A stretch of 64,000 nucleotides of DNA from Bradyrhizobium tropiciagri. GTDB taxonomy: Bacteria; Pseudomonadota; Alphaproteobacteria; Rhizobiales; Xanthobacteraceae. The notes beneath the pieces are model-generated. The model did no database searches. It saw nothing but the letters and a program-made list of their open reading frames with translations, and was not told the DNA's origin. Position 1 is the stretch's first letter. Every line of letters begins with the position of its first letter. The stretch spans positions 434,001 through 498,000 of the forward strand of contig NZ_JAFCKH010000001.1 of assembly GCF_018130505.1 (NCBI RefSeq). The letters are read 5' to 3'. Position numbers and translations under genes: made by a program. This document shows positions 1 to 7,046 of this stretch, piece by piece.

Positions 1-368
1 GTCGCGCCCCAGGAGCCGCCGACCACCATCCAGCGCTCGAAGCCGAAGCGCGCGCGGATCTTCTCCAAGTCGGCGATCAGGTGCGCGGTCGTGTTGTGCT
101 GGCGGCTGCCCTTCGGCCGGCTGCGGCCGCAACCGCGCTGATCGAACAGCACGGCGTGGAATCGTTCCGGATCGAACAACCGGCGATGATCCGGCTGGCA
201 GCCGCTGCCCGGCCCGCCATGCAGATAGACCGCGGGGATGCCGCCCTCGCGGCCGACGCTCTCGACGTGGAGATCGTGGCCGTCGCCGACATCGAGCCAT
301 TCCGATGTCAGCGGGGCGAACGGATCGGCGCGCTTGGCGGCCTTTCCGGCATCGGCGTCAGGCGCCAT
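1..368 (-). CDS. Proline iminopeptidase-like alpha/beta hydrolase (5' part; runs off the window)
   Basis: The first about 122 residues of an alpha/beta hydrolase. The oxyanion-hole HGGPG motif, DQRGCGRS, and the nucleophile elbow GGSWGA just before the window edge are the signature of prolyl iminopeptidases (peptidase family S33), which remove N-terminal proline from peptides. The start ATG at 366-368 overlaps the end of pqqE by 11 bases (shared ATGGCGCCTGA), so the two are almost certainly translationally coupled. The C-terminal part with the Asp and His of the triad lies outside the window. No signal peptide is visible, so it is presumably cytoplasmic. Its position as the last visible gene of the pqq operon suggests, but does not prove, a part in trimming the PqqA peptide. 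Confidence 0.85.
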   Translation of the reverse strand, partial: MAPDADAGKAAKRADPFAPLTSEWLDVGDGHDLHVESVGREGGIPAVYLHGGPGSGCQPDHRRLFDPERFHAVLFDQRGCGRSRPKGSRQHNTTAHLIADLEKIRARFGFERWMVVGGSWGA

Positions 369-1581
369 TCCGCTCGTCCTGAGGTTTGTCGTCCGTCTCC
401 AGCGTGCCGCCGGCGAAGTTGCGGTAGAGGAAACGGGTCTGATCGCCGGCGGACTCGCGCTCGGCCTGCTTGAAGATCTCGTCATGCCGCGGCGACAGCG
501 CGCAGGCCGGGTCGGTGTTGCCGGCATCACCGGTCAGCGCAAAGGCCTGGCAGCGGCAGCCGCCGTAATCGACCTCGCGGAATTCGCAGCTCTTGCACGG
601 CTCCGGCATCCAGCCGGTGCCGCGATAGCGGTTGAAGGCCTCCGAGTTCTGCCAGATCCAGGCTATCGAATGGTTCGAGCGCACCGATTCGAATTCCAGC
701 CCGGTGATGCTCTCGGCGGCGTGGCACGGCAGCACCTTGCCGGCCGGTGAGATGTTGAAGAACTGGCGGCCCCAGCCGCCCATGCACTTCTTCGGCCGCA
801 GCGCGTAATAGTCCGGCACCACATAGTCGATCGCGAGCGTGCCCTTCAGCCGCGCCTGCGCGTCCTCGACGATGCGGCTGGTCTCCTCGATCTGCTCGAC
901 GGTCGGCATCAGCGCGGCGCGGTTCTTCAGCGCCCAGCCGTAATACTGCACGTTGGCGACCTCGAGCCGGTCGGCATCGAGATCGACCGCCATCTGGATG
1001 ATGTCGGAGAGTTGATGCAGGTTCTGCCGGTGCATCACGGCGTTCACCGTCAGCGGCAGCTCCAGCTCGTGCGTCCATCTGGCGACCTCGAGCTTTTTGC
1101 GATGGGCGTCCTTCAGGCCGGCGACGCGGTCGGCGACGACGGGCTCGTTGCCCTGAAAACTGATCTGCACATGGCTGAGGCCGGCATCGGCCAGCGCCGA
1201 CAGCTTGTCCTTCGTCAGCAGCACTGCCGACGTGATCAGGTTGGAGTAGAGGCCGACGTCGCTCGCATGCTGCACCAGCTCGACGATGTCCTTGCGCGCG
1301 GTCGGCTCGCCGCCGGAGAAATGGACCTGCAGCACACCGAGCTCGGCGAGCTCGCTCAGCACCTTCTTCCATTCCTCCGTCGTCAGCTCGGTCGAGCCGC
1401 GATCGAGCTCGACCGGGTTGGAGCAATAGGGGCATTGCAGCGGGCAGCGGTGGGTGACCTCGAGCAGCACCGCGAGCGGGATGCCGTAGGTCTCGGCCGC
1501 CGAGCGGTTACCTTCCAGCACGGCGAGCCCGTCGCTGGGGCCTGCTGCGGCTGTCTTGTTGTCGGCGAGCGTGTCACTCAT
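358..1581 (-). CDS. pqqE: PQQ biosynthesis radical SAM enzyme PqqE
   Basis: PqqE is the radical SAM enzyme that forms the C-C bond between the conserved Glu and Tyr of the PqqA peptide, the first step of pyrroloquinoline quinone synthesis. It is 407 residues long. The radical SAM cluster motif CPLQCPYC gives C46, C50 and C53, followed by FSGGEPT. The C-terminal SPASM region carries many cysteines (KCMGGWG, PCH, CKSC, GGCRCQ, CALSP), as expected for auxiliary Fe-S clusters. The start ATG overlaps the stop of pqqD by 4 bases (ATGA), so they are coupled; in some bacteria pqqD and pqqE are fused. It follows pqqABCD in the canonical order and overlaps the downstream peptidase gene. Confidence 0.97.
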   Translation of the reverse strand: MSDTLADNKTAAAGPSDGLAVLEGNRSAAETYGIPLAVLLEVTHRCPLQCPYCSNPVELDRGSTELTTEEWKKVLSELAELGVLQVHFSGGEPTARKDIVELVQHASDVGLYSNLITSAVLLTKDKLSALADAGLSHVQISFQGNEPVVADRVAGLKDAHRKKLEVARWTHELELPLTVNAVMHRQNLHQLSDIIQMAVDLDADRLEVANVQYYGWALKNRAALMPTVEQIEETSRIVEDAQARLKGTLAIDYVVPDYYALRPKKCMGGWGRQFFNISPAGKVLPCHAAESITGLEFESVRSNHSIAWIWQNSEAFNRYRGTGWMPEPCKSCEFREVDYGGCRCQAFALTGDAGNTDPACALSPRHDEIFKQAERESAGDQTRFLYRNFAGGTLETDDKPQDERNGA

Positions 1582-1886
1582 GGTGTCTTCTCGCGCGCTT
1601 CGGTGAGAAAGCCCTTGTCGGCGAGGTCCTGCAGCATCGCGACCACGTCGGTCGCGATCGCCTCGCGCGGCGCGGCGTATTTTTCCGCGAGCATGTCGAC
1701 CATCTGCGCGACGTTGCGTTCGCCGTCGCAGAGCTGCAGCACCTCGACCGCGATCTCGTCCGGCGCCAGCACGCGCTCCGGCGCCAGGATCACCCAGACC
1801 TGCCGCGTCTCGTCGAATTTCAGCTTGGCATGGCGCGGCAGCTTCGGCCGGCTGGTCTCGCTGACGCTGATGTTGCGGCTGGCCAT
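1578..1886 (-). CDS. pqqD: PQQ biosynthesis peptide chaperone PqqD
   Basis: PqqD is the small RiPP-recognition protein that binds PqqA and presents it to PqqE. It is 102 residues long, the usual size, with the typical winged-helix RRE features: PRHAKLKFDETRQVWVIL near the N-terminus, then VLQLCDGERNV and a C-terminal helix ending DLADKGFL. It lies between pqqC (gap of about 20 bases) and pqqE (4-base overlap), so PqqD and PqqE should be made in a fixed ratio. It has no signal peptide or membrane segment. The ATG at 1886 is the only plausible start. Confidence 0.96.
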   Translation of the reverse strand: MASRNISVSETSRPKLPRHAKLKFDETRQVWVILAPERVLAPDEIAVEVLQLCDGERNVAQMVDMLAEKYAAPREAIATDVVAMLQDLADKGFLTEAREKTP

Positions 1887-1907
1887 CGGTGTCCTCTAGC
1901 TCGCTCT

Positions 1908-2663
1908 CTAGCTCGTCTTGGGCACGAACGCGCCGGGCGGAATATGGCCGTCGACATAGGCGTGATACAGCGCGTCGAGTTGCACCCACAGCACGTTGGT
2001 CTTGAAGATCAGCGCGTTGCACACCGACTCGCGCTCGGCTTGTGTCTTCGCATGCTGCTTGACGTAGTCGAGCGCGAAGCCGGCGTCGCGCGGCGCCTGG
2101 GTCAGGCGGCGGCTGAAATAGCTCATGATGTCGGGATTGACGAAGTCGTAGTGCTTCAGCATCCCCGAGATGCGCTCCTCGTGCAGGTTCGGCGCGAACA
2201 GTTCGGTCAGCGAGGAAGCGATCGCCTCCAGCGGCGTGCGGTCGCGGCAGAAATGCACGTAGGCTTCCACCGCAAAGCGCGTCGCCGGCAGGATGCCTTC
2301 GGTGGATTCGACATAGGCCGTATCGAGGCCGAGGCCCTCGGTCAGTTTGAGCCAGCGCTCGATGCCGCCCTCGGTGCCGAGATCGCCGTCATGATCCTCG
2401 ATGCGGTGGCGCCATTCGACCCGCGTGTTGCGGTCGCGGAAGCGCGAGATCACCATCGCGTCCTTCAGCGGGATTGTGCTCTGATAGTAGTAGCGGTTCA
2501 GCGCCCAGGCCTGCACCTGGCCCTTGTTCAGCTTGCCGCCGTGCAGCAGCCGGTGGAACGGATGCAGGCTGTGATAGCGCGTCGCGCCGATCTGGCGCAG
2601 CACGGCTTCCATCGCCTCGGCGCTGTCGAGCGTGATGCCCTTGCCGATCGAGAGCGCGGTCAT
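1908..2663 (-). CDS. pqqC: Pyrroloquinoline-quinone synthase PqqC
   Basis: PqqC is the cofactor-free oxidase that carries out the final ring closure and oxidation from AHQQ to PQQ. From the ATG at 2663 it is 251 residues, the classical PqqC length, and the hallmark stretches are present (RYHSLHPFHRLLHGG, NRYYYQSTIP, RDRNTRVEWRHRI, LTELFAP). An in-frame GTG at 2687 overlaps the pqqB stop (GTGA) and would add eight residues; the ATG was preferred on length, but coupled initiation at the GTG is possible. It is cytoplasmic and co-transcribed with pqqB upstream and pqqD downstream. Confidence 0.96.
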   Translation of the reverse strand: MTALSIGKGITLDSAEAMEAVLRQIGATRYHSLHPFHRLLHGGKLNKGQVQAWALNRYYYQSTIPLKDAMVISRFRDRNTRVEWRHRIEDHDGDLGTEGGIERWLKLTEGLGLDTAYVESTEGILPATRFAVEAYVHFCRDRTPLEAIASSLTELFAPNLHEERISGMLKHYDFVNPDIMSYFSRRLTQAPRDAGFALDYVKQHAKTQAERESVCNALIFKTNVLWVQLDALYHAYVDGHIPPGAFVPKTS

Positions 2664-2683
2664 TGTATTGGTAGGCACCACAT

Positions 2684-3613
2684 TCACAGCACGATCTCCG
2701 TTCCGTCGGAGGGAATCTGCCAGCCCGCCTGTTCGATGGCCTTGCGCTCGGCCGAGGTCCCAAGCAGCGCCGGGTTGGAGTTGTTGATATGCAAAAACAC
2801 TTTTCGTCCGATGTCGAGGCCGGCGAGGGCTTCGATCGCGCCGTGCTCGCCCGACATCGAGATATGTCCCATGCTCTGGCCGGTCTTGTTGCCGAGCCCT
2901 GCGAGGACGAGTTCGTCGTCGCGCCACACCGTGCCGTCGAAGAACACCAGCGGCGCGCCCTTGATCCGCGCCTTCAGGCCGTCGGTCACCCGCGCACAGG
3001 CCGCCAGGAAGTAGAAGTATTTGCCGCTCGCCTTGTCCGCAATACGCAGGCCCAGCGTATCGCCGACGCCGTCGCCGCCTGCGGGATGCGCCTTGCCCTC
3101 GAGATACCAGGCACCCTTGCCGGGAACCTCGAACGGCAGCACCTCGATGCCCGAAGGCGTGCCGTCGGGCAGGGCTGGCTCGAAGGCCTGATCGACCGCG
3201 ATCGGCCGGCGGCCGACATTCTTCTCGCTCAGCACGTTGAAGATGCTGTTGGAGCGCAGGATCGCCAGCACGCGCTCATGCGCGTAGATCGTGAACGGCG
3301 AGCCTTCGCGCATCGACAACAGCCCCGCCACGGCATCGATCTCGCCATTGGTGAGGATAACGCCGGCGATCGGCGTGTGGCGCAAGGCGCCGGCCTTCGG
3401 ATGCAGCTGCGGCGCCGCGATCAGTTGCTGGCGCAGGTCCGGAGAGGCATTGACCAGGAACCAGTGCGCGCCGTCGGCGCTGACCGCGATCGAGGCCTGC
3501 GTGCTCTGCAATCCCGGATGTTCGCTTCGGGCTGTCCTGCACACCGTGCAGCCGCAGTTCCACTGCGGAACACCGCCGCCCGCTGCGGCGCCGAGGACGA
3601 CGACGCGAAACAT
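2684..3613 (-). CDS. pqqB: PQQ biosynthesis metallo-hydrolase PqqB
   Basis: PqqB is a metallo-beta-lactamase-fold protein needed for PQQ synthesis; work on other species places it in hydroxylation of the Tyr moiety of the intermediate. It has 309 residues and starts MFRVVVLGAAAGGG, the conserved PqqB N-terminus, followed by the CGCTVC cysteines. Later motifs include FLVNASPDLRQQL and MGHISMSGEHG. The ATG at 3613 was chosen because the family starts there; upstream in-frame codons give a nonconserved extension. It is second in the operon, 142 bases after pqqA, and that gap begins with a hairpin spanning the end of pqqA. Confidence 0.96.
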   Translation of the reverse strand: MFRVVVLGAAAGGGVPQWNCGCTVCRTARSEHPGLQSTQASIAVSADGAHWFLVNASPDLRQQLIAAPQLHPKAGALRHTPIAGVILTNGEIDAVAGLLSMREGSPFTIYAHERVLAILRSNSIFNVLSEKNVGRRPIAVDQAFEPALPDGTPSGIEVLPFEVPGKGAWYLEGKAHPAGGDGVGDTLGLRIADKASGKYFYFLAACARVTDGLKARIKGAPLVFFDGTVWRDDELVLAGLGNKTGQSMGHISMSGEHGAIEALAGLDIGRKVFLHINNSNPALLGTSAERKAIEQAGWQIPSDGTEIVL

Positions 3614-3745
3614 GATCCGTCCCCCGGAGAAATCTGACCCAAAAAAGCGACGAGGTGGAGACCCGGAATAGCTCGGCACTCCCTCAATCGGGAGGCGTCA
3701 CGCCCGGACCGTCCACCTGCGCTAAAACGCTATACGTGTATGTGG

Positions 3746-3772
3746 GCGCTACCGCTTACTTGCGGGTGGCGC
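3746..3772 (-). promoter_or_regulatory. Hairpin across the end of pqqA, possible attenuator
   Basis: An inverted repeat (GCGCTACCGC against GCGGGTGGCGC, one bulge and one G-U pair) straddles the last codons and stop of pqqA, with the TAA in the loop. There is no following T-run, so it is not a classical terminator. pqqA is needed in excess over the enzymes, and a structure at this junction could attenuate read-through or protect the short pqqA message. The function is inferred. Confidence 0.4.
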
Positions 3773-3836
3773 ACATATACATGTTGATTTCCATGCCGAC
3801 CGACACTTCGACGATCTTCGGTGCTTTCCAGGCCAT
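3756..3836 (-). CDS. pqqA: PQQ precursor peptide PqqA
   Basis: PqqA is the ribosomal precursor of PQQ. The 26-residue peptide begins MAWKAPKIVEV and ends CATRK. The two crosslinked residues are in the conserved spacing: Glu16 and Tyr20 within MEINMYM. A strong ribosome binding site (AAGGAGAA) lies about eight bases upstream of the ATG at 3836. It is the first gene of the minus-strand operon pqqABCDE and must be translated efficiently because each molecule is consumed to give one PQQ. PqqE joins the Glu and Tyr side chains and peptidases then release them. Confidence 0.97.
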   Translation of the reverse strand: MAWKAPKIVEVSVGMEINMYMCATRK

Positions 3837-4164
3837 TTTCGGGTTCTCCTTGTTGCAACCGGACGAACTTCCGCCCTGCGGATTAAACTACTGCGGCTGA
3901 AAAAGTTCGCCACTTAAATTTTTGGCAACGTTGCGTTGCGTCATTCCATGCTGCGCTGCAGCAATTTCTCGCTGGCCACTCACGTTTTTGTGCGCGGCTT
4001 TGCGTCAAAAGCCCGTGGCATCAGACCTTTTTCCTGTTGTTCGCAGTGGGGTGAATAGTGATGTTGGGGGCGGGGTGGGGCTCGCGCGCCTCCTCCCAAG
4101 GTCCTGTAGATTGATTTGCGCCTGCGTCAGCACCGCGCACCTCAACTGAGCCGAGTTTCTGCCG
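3837..4164. other. Intergenic region between divergent pqqA and DUF6894 genes
   Basis: These 328 bases must hold the pqq operon promoter (minus strand) and the promoter of the small plus-strand gene at 4165. The stretch at about 3870-3950 is AT-richer than its surroundings. I could not find a convincing sigma-70 or sigma-54 promoter or an obvious operator, and no further coding region. Confidence 0.5.
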
Positions 4165-4422
4165 ATGCCACGCTATTTCTTCAACACCAGGATCGGCGAC
4201 GAACTGATCTCCGATCCCGACGGTGAGATCCTGCGCGATCCCGATCGCGCCTGGGAGATGGCACGGGCGATGATTCGCGAGCTGCTCAAGACCGAGGGCG
4301 CCGATGGCGCGCTGCTCAGCGCGGTCATCGAGGTGACCGACGACGAGGGCGAGATCGTGCTGGAGTTTCCGTTCACGGAAGCCATCCTCGATCGCCCGGA
4401 CCGCTCGATCACCAGGCATTGA
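4165..4422 (+). CDS. DUF6894 family small protein
   Basis: An 85-residue protein starting MPRYFFNTRIGDELISDPDGE, the hallmark of the DUF6894 family common in Bradyrhizobium and Methylobacterium. It has an N-terminal beta strand with a paired Phe, a central amphipathic helix (RAWEMARAMIRELL) and a strongly acidic C-terminal half. No signal peptide or membrane segment. The function is unknown. It stands between the divergent pqq operon and the dehydrogenase gene; a second, divergent member of the family lies at 53226. Confidence 0.75.
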   Translation: MPRYFFNTRIGDELISDPDGEILRDPDRAWEMARAMIRELLKTEGADGALLSAVIEVTDDEGEIVLEFPFTEAILDRPDRSITRH

Positions 4423-4493
4423 CGCGCACGGACAAAACGCGTGGCACCACTCGACCGGCAGCGCACGTGTGCCATGCCATGTTGCTGATTGCA

Positions 4494-4507
4494 TTTGTCC
4501 GGACAAA
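4494..4507. promoter_or_regulatory. 14-bp perfect palindrome upstream of the sugar dehydrogenase
   Basis: TTTGTCCGGACAAA is a perfect palindrome about 87 bases before the dehydrogenase start and just after the DUF6894 gene. Its size and place fit a dimeric repressor or activator site. No matching regulator gene is next to it, so the role is inferred. Confidence 0.35.
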
Positions 4508-4593
4508 CTTACAAGGATATCCCGGGAAGGCTGCCCGCGCCGGTTGAGTCGATCGGCGCCAGGAAGAGCAGTTCCCGTCAGGGGAGAAATATC

Positions 4594-5868
4594 ATGACAG
4601 ATCGTTCGTTGGCGCCGCGCAGCCTGTTGCTGGCGGGCGCCGTCTTTGGCGCTCTCACCTTTGGTGCCGCCGCGCAGCAGCCGGCTGCTCCGCCCGCGTC
4701 CGGTGCCGCGCCGGCCGCACAGCCGCTGCCGCCCGGCTCGCCGCTGATCGGGCGTCCGGATGGCGAGGCCGCCGCCAAGCTCGCTCCGGTTGCGCCGCCG
4801 CCGCTGCCGGCCTCCGCCGACAAGCTGCCGCTCGCCAAGCTCAAGGTGCCGGCCGGCTTCAACGTCGAGGTCTATGCCGCAGGCATGGCCAATGCGCGTT
4901 CGCTGGCGCTCGGCGACAAGGGCACCGTGTTCGTCGGCAGCCGCCTCGTCGACAAGGTCTATGCCATCGTCAACAAGGACGGCAAACGCTCGGTCAAGGT
5001 GATCGCCTCCGGCCTCTATCGTCCGAACGGCGTCGCCTTCAAGGACGGCACGCTCTACATCGCCGAGCTCTCGAAGGTCTCCAAGATCGACAAGATCGAG
5101 GACAATCTCGACAACCCGCCGAAGCCGACGGTGATCTACGACAAGCTGCCGAAGGACGAAGCCCACGGCTGGAAGTTCATCTCGATCGGCCCCGACAACA
5201 AGCTCTACGTTCCGGTCGGCCAGCCCGGCAACAACGTGCTGCACGACGCCGACCACGGCCAGATCCGCCGCATGAATCTCGATGGCTCCGGCGCCGAGGT
5301 CTACGCGCTCGGCGTCCGCAACACGGTCGGCTTCGACTGGAATCCCGAGAACAAGCAGATGTACTTCACCGACAACGGCCGCGACTGGCTGTCGGAGACG
5401 GTGCCGGAGGACGAGCTCAACCGCATCACCAAGGCCGGCGAGGATTTCGGCGCACCATACTGCTACCAGGGCAACATCATCGACCAGGAGCTCGGCTGGG
5501 GCAAGAACTGCAAGGACTACACTGCGCCGGTCGGCCTGATGGGCCCGCACACCGCGGCGCTCGGCATGCGCTTCTACACCGGAAGCCAGTTCCCCAAGAG
5601 CTACAAGAACACCATCTTCATCGCGCGCCACGGCTCCTGGAACAAGTCGCAGAAGCAGGGCGGTGACATCGTCGCCGTCAAGCTGAACAAGGACGGCAGC
5701 GTGAAGTCGATGGAGCCGTTCATGACCGGCTTCCTCGAGGACAACAAATATCTCGGCCGCCCGGTCGACGTGATGCTGCTCAAGGACGGCTCGATGCTGG
5801 TCTCCGACGACTGGAACGGCGCCGTCTACCGCGTCAGCTACGGCAAGCAGAAGGTCGCCGGGAAGTAA
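4594..5868 (+). CDS. PQQ-dependent sugar dehydrogenase (glucose/sorbosone dehydrogenase family)
   Basis: A 424-residue exported beta-propeller enzyme of the soluble glucose/sorbosone dehydrogenase family (GSDH), whose members oxidise sugars or sugar aldehydes in the periplasm with PQQ. A signal peptide (LLLAGAVFGALTFGAAAQ) is followed by an Ala/Pro-rich linker to about residue 75, then the propeller (GFNVEVYAAG, YRPNGVAFKDGTLY, YFTDNGRDWLSE, FIARHGSWN, RPVDVMLLKDGSMLVSDDWNGAVYRV). The ATG at 4594 is chosen for its ribosome binding site (AGGGGAGA) and signal peptide; a longer in-frame reading is not conserved-looking. The pqq operon upstream and a cytochrome c immediately downstream support PQQ dependence. 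The substrate cannot be read from sequence. Confidence 0.88.
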   Translation: MTDRSLAPRSLLLAGAVFGALTFGAAAQQPAAPPASGAAPAAQPLPPGSPLIGRPDGEAAAKLAPVAPPPLPASADKLPLAKLKVPAGFNVEVYAAGMANARSLALGDKGTVFVGSRLVDKVYAIVNKDGKRSVKVIASGLYRPNGVAFKDGTLYIAELSKVSKIDKIEDNLDNPPKPTVIYDKLPKDEAHGWKFISIGPDNKLYVPVGQPGNNVLHDADHGQIRRMNLDGSGAEVYALGVRNTVGFDWNPENKQMYFTDNGRDWLSETVPEDELNRITKAGEDFGAPYCYQGNIIDQELGWGKNCKDYTAPVGLMGPHTAALGMRFYTGSQFPKSYKNTIFIARHGSWNKSQKQGGDIVAVKLNKDGSVKSMEPFMTGFLEDNKYLGRPVDVMLLKDGSMLVSDDWNGAVYRVSYGKQKVAGK

Positions 5869-5879
5869 CGACCACCGAC

Positions 5880-5960
5880 GTCATTCCGGGCTGGTGCGCA
5901 AGCACCAGACCCGGAATCTCGAGATTCCGGGTTCGATGCTGCGCATCGCCCCGGAATGAC
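5880..5960. repeat. Palindromic intergenic repeat, family A copy 1
   Basis: An imperfect nested palindrome starting GTCATTCCGGG and ending CCCCGGAATGAC, with an inner pair around CCGGAATCTCGAGATTCCGG. Two more copies lie at 9234 and 49738. It sits between the dehydrogenase and cytochrome c genes. Confidence 0.9.
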
Positions 5961-5980
5961 TGAAGTAGCAGGAGCGACTA

Positions 5981-6550
5981 ATGCGTAAGACAATCATCCC
6001 CGCGCTCCTGCTTGCCACCACCATCTTCCCCGCAACCGCCGAAACCATCCAGGAGCGCGCCGCGGCGTGCTTTGCCTGCCATGGCGAGCGCGGCACGTCC
6101 GAGACCGAGAACACGCCCTCGCTCGGCGGCCAGCAGGCGCCCTATGCGCTGATCCAGCTGTTCATGTTCCGCGAGAAGCTGCGCGTCTTCGAGCCGATGA
6201 ACGAGATGGCCAAGCCGCTGACCGATGACGATCTGCGCGCCTTCTCCGATTTCATCGCCACATTGCCGAAGCCGGCGCCGCCGGCCGATGCCGGCGATCC
6301 GGCGCGGATGGCGAAGGGGCAGGCGCTGGCGCAGCAGAACCGCTGCAACGCCTGTCACAACACCGATTATTCCGGCAAGGAGAACGTTCCACGCATCGCC
6401 AACCAGCGCGAAGACTACCTCGCCAAGACGCTGGCCGAATACAAGGACAACAGCCGCCACGGCTATGACGGCACCATGGCCGACGTGATGGGTCCGATCG
6501 CCAAGGAGCAGATTGCGGATCTCGCCTATTACATCGCGCATGTAAGGTAG
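5981..6550 (+). CDS. Di-heme c-type cytochrome (cytochrome c4-like)
   Basis: A 189-residue periplasmic electron carrier. After a signal peptide ending near ATA-ET it has two cytochrome c domains, each with a heme-binding CxxCH: CFACH at residues 30-34 and CNACH at 122-126. Candidate axial methionines lie in [11 protein letters not shown] and GTMADVMGP. The size and two-domain layout resemble cytochrome c4 and the subunits that take electrons from PQQ dehydrogenases. It lies just after the GSDH-type dehydrogenase, separated by a palindromic repeat, which suggests it passes electrons from that enzyme to the respiratory chain; this is inference. Confidence 0.88.
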   Translation: MRKTIIPALLLATTIFPATAETIQERAAACFACHGERGTSETENTPSLGGQQAPYALIQLFMFREKLRVFEPMNEMAKPLTDDDLRAFSDFIATLPKPAPPADAGDPARMAKGQALAQQNRCNACHNTDYSGKENVPRIANQREDYLAKTLAEYKDNSRHGYDGTMADVMGPIAKEQIADLAYYIAHVR

Positions 6551-6567
6551 GCGTAGCTGGCCTTCGC

Positions 6568-6933
6568 TTACGTCAGGCCCTGAGCGGATTGCGCAAAGAG
6601 CTCATGGCAACCCGTTTCGTCGAGAAATATTCGATAGTGGTGCAAGTCTTGATAGGCCTTGTTGACCTCCCAGTCTGCTTTGATGAAGGCGGCCAGCGCC
6701 TTCGAATCCGCAAGTTCGACCAACCGAAAATACGCAGTCTTGATCATTTCCGAGCTGCAATTCGGCAGAGCCGTGAATTGATGCCACCGTGCGCGTGAAA
6801 AGCTGATTTCAAAGTCAGGAAGTTCGGAGAAGCGCAATTTCAGTCGCGCGCCGCCGCCGGACATGGTGAATTCGCAGCCTTCGTACAGACCGGTATCAAA
6901 TTTTGGCAGCTCGATGATGACTTTGGGCGCCAT
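6568..6933 (-). CDS. Conserved hypothetical protein
   Basis: A 121-residue protein starting MAPKVIIELPKFDTGLYEGC. It has a mixed beta/alpha pattern (LKLRFSELPDFEISFSRARWHQF, then a helix AYFRLVELADSKALAAFIKADWEV) and no signal peptide or membrane segment. I do not recognise the family. The start at 6933 was preferred over an upstream in-frame codon because a GGAAG lies about nine bases before it. It converges with the cytochrome gene (17 bases between stops) and diverges from the amidase. Confidence 0.6.
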   Translation of the reverse strand: MAPKVIIELPKFDTGLYEGCEFTMSGGGARLKLRFSELPDFEISFSRARWHQFTALPNCSSEMIKTAYFRLVELADSKALAAFIKADWEVNKAYQDLHHYRIFLDETGCHELFAQSAQGLT

Positions 6934-7046
6934 GAGCCTGCTTCCGGATGCTTGGGGCGACGCCCACAATCTATAGCGGTGCTCGCCGCCGCTGGCCATG
7001 CTTGACGGCTGACGCTAAAAGACCAGTCAGTCATACGGAGCATCTT

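Noticed and set aside
4021-5631. A 536-codon minus-strand frame across the sugar dehydrogenase.
   Set aside because: Same shadow effect; it would run through the DUF6894 gene and the dehydrogenase, both of which have good starts and family motifs.
5880-5960. The intergenic palindromes considered as insertion-sequence ends or CRISPR repeats.
   Set aside because: They are single palindromic units of roughly 30-120 bp without transposase genes, target duplications or regularly spaced spacers.
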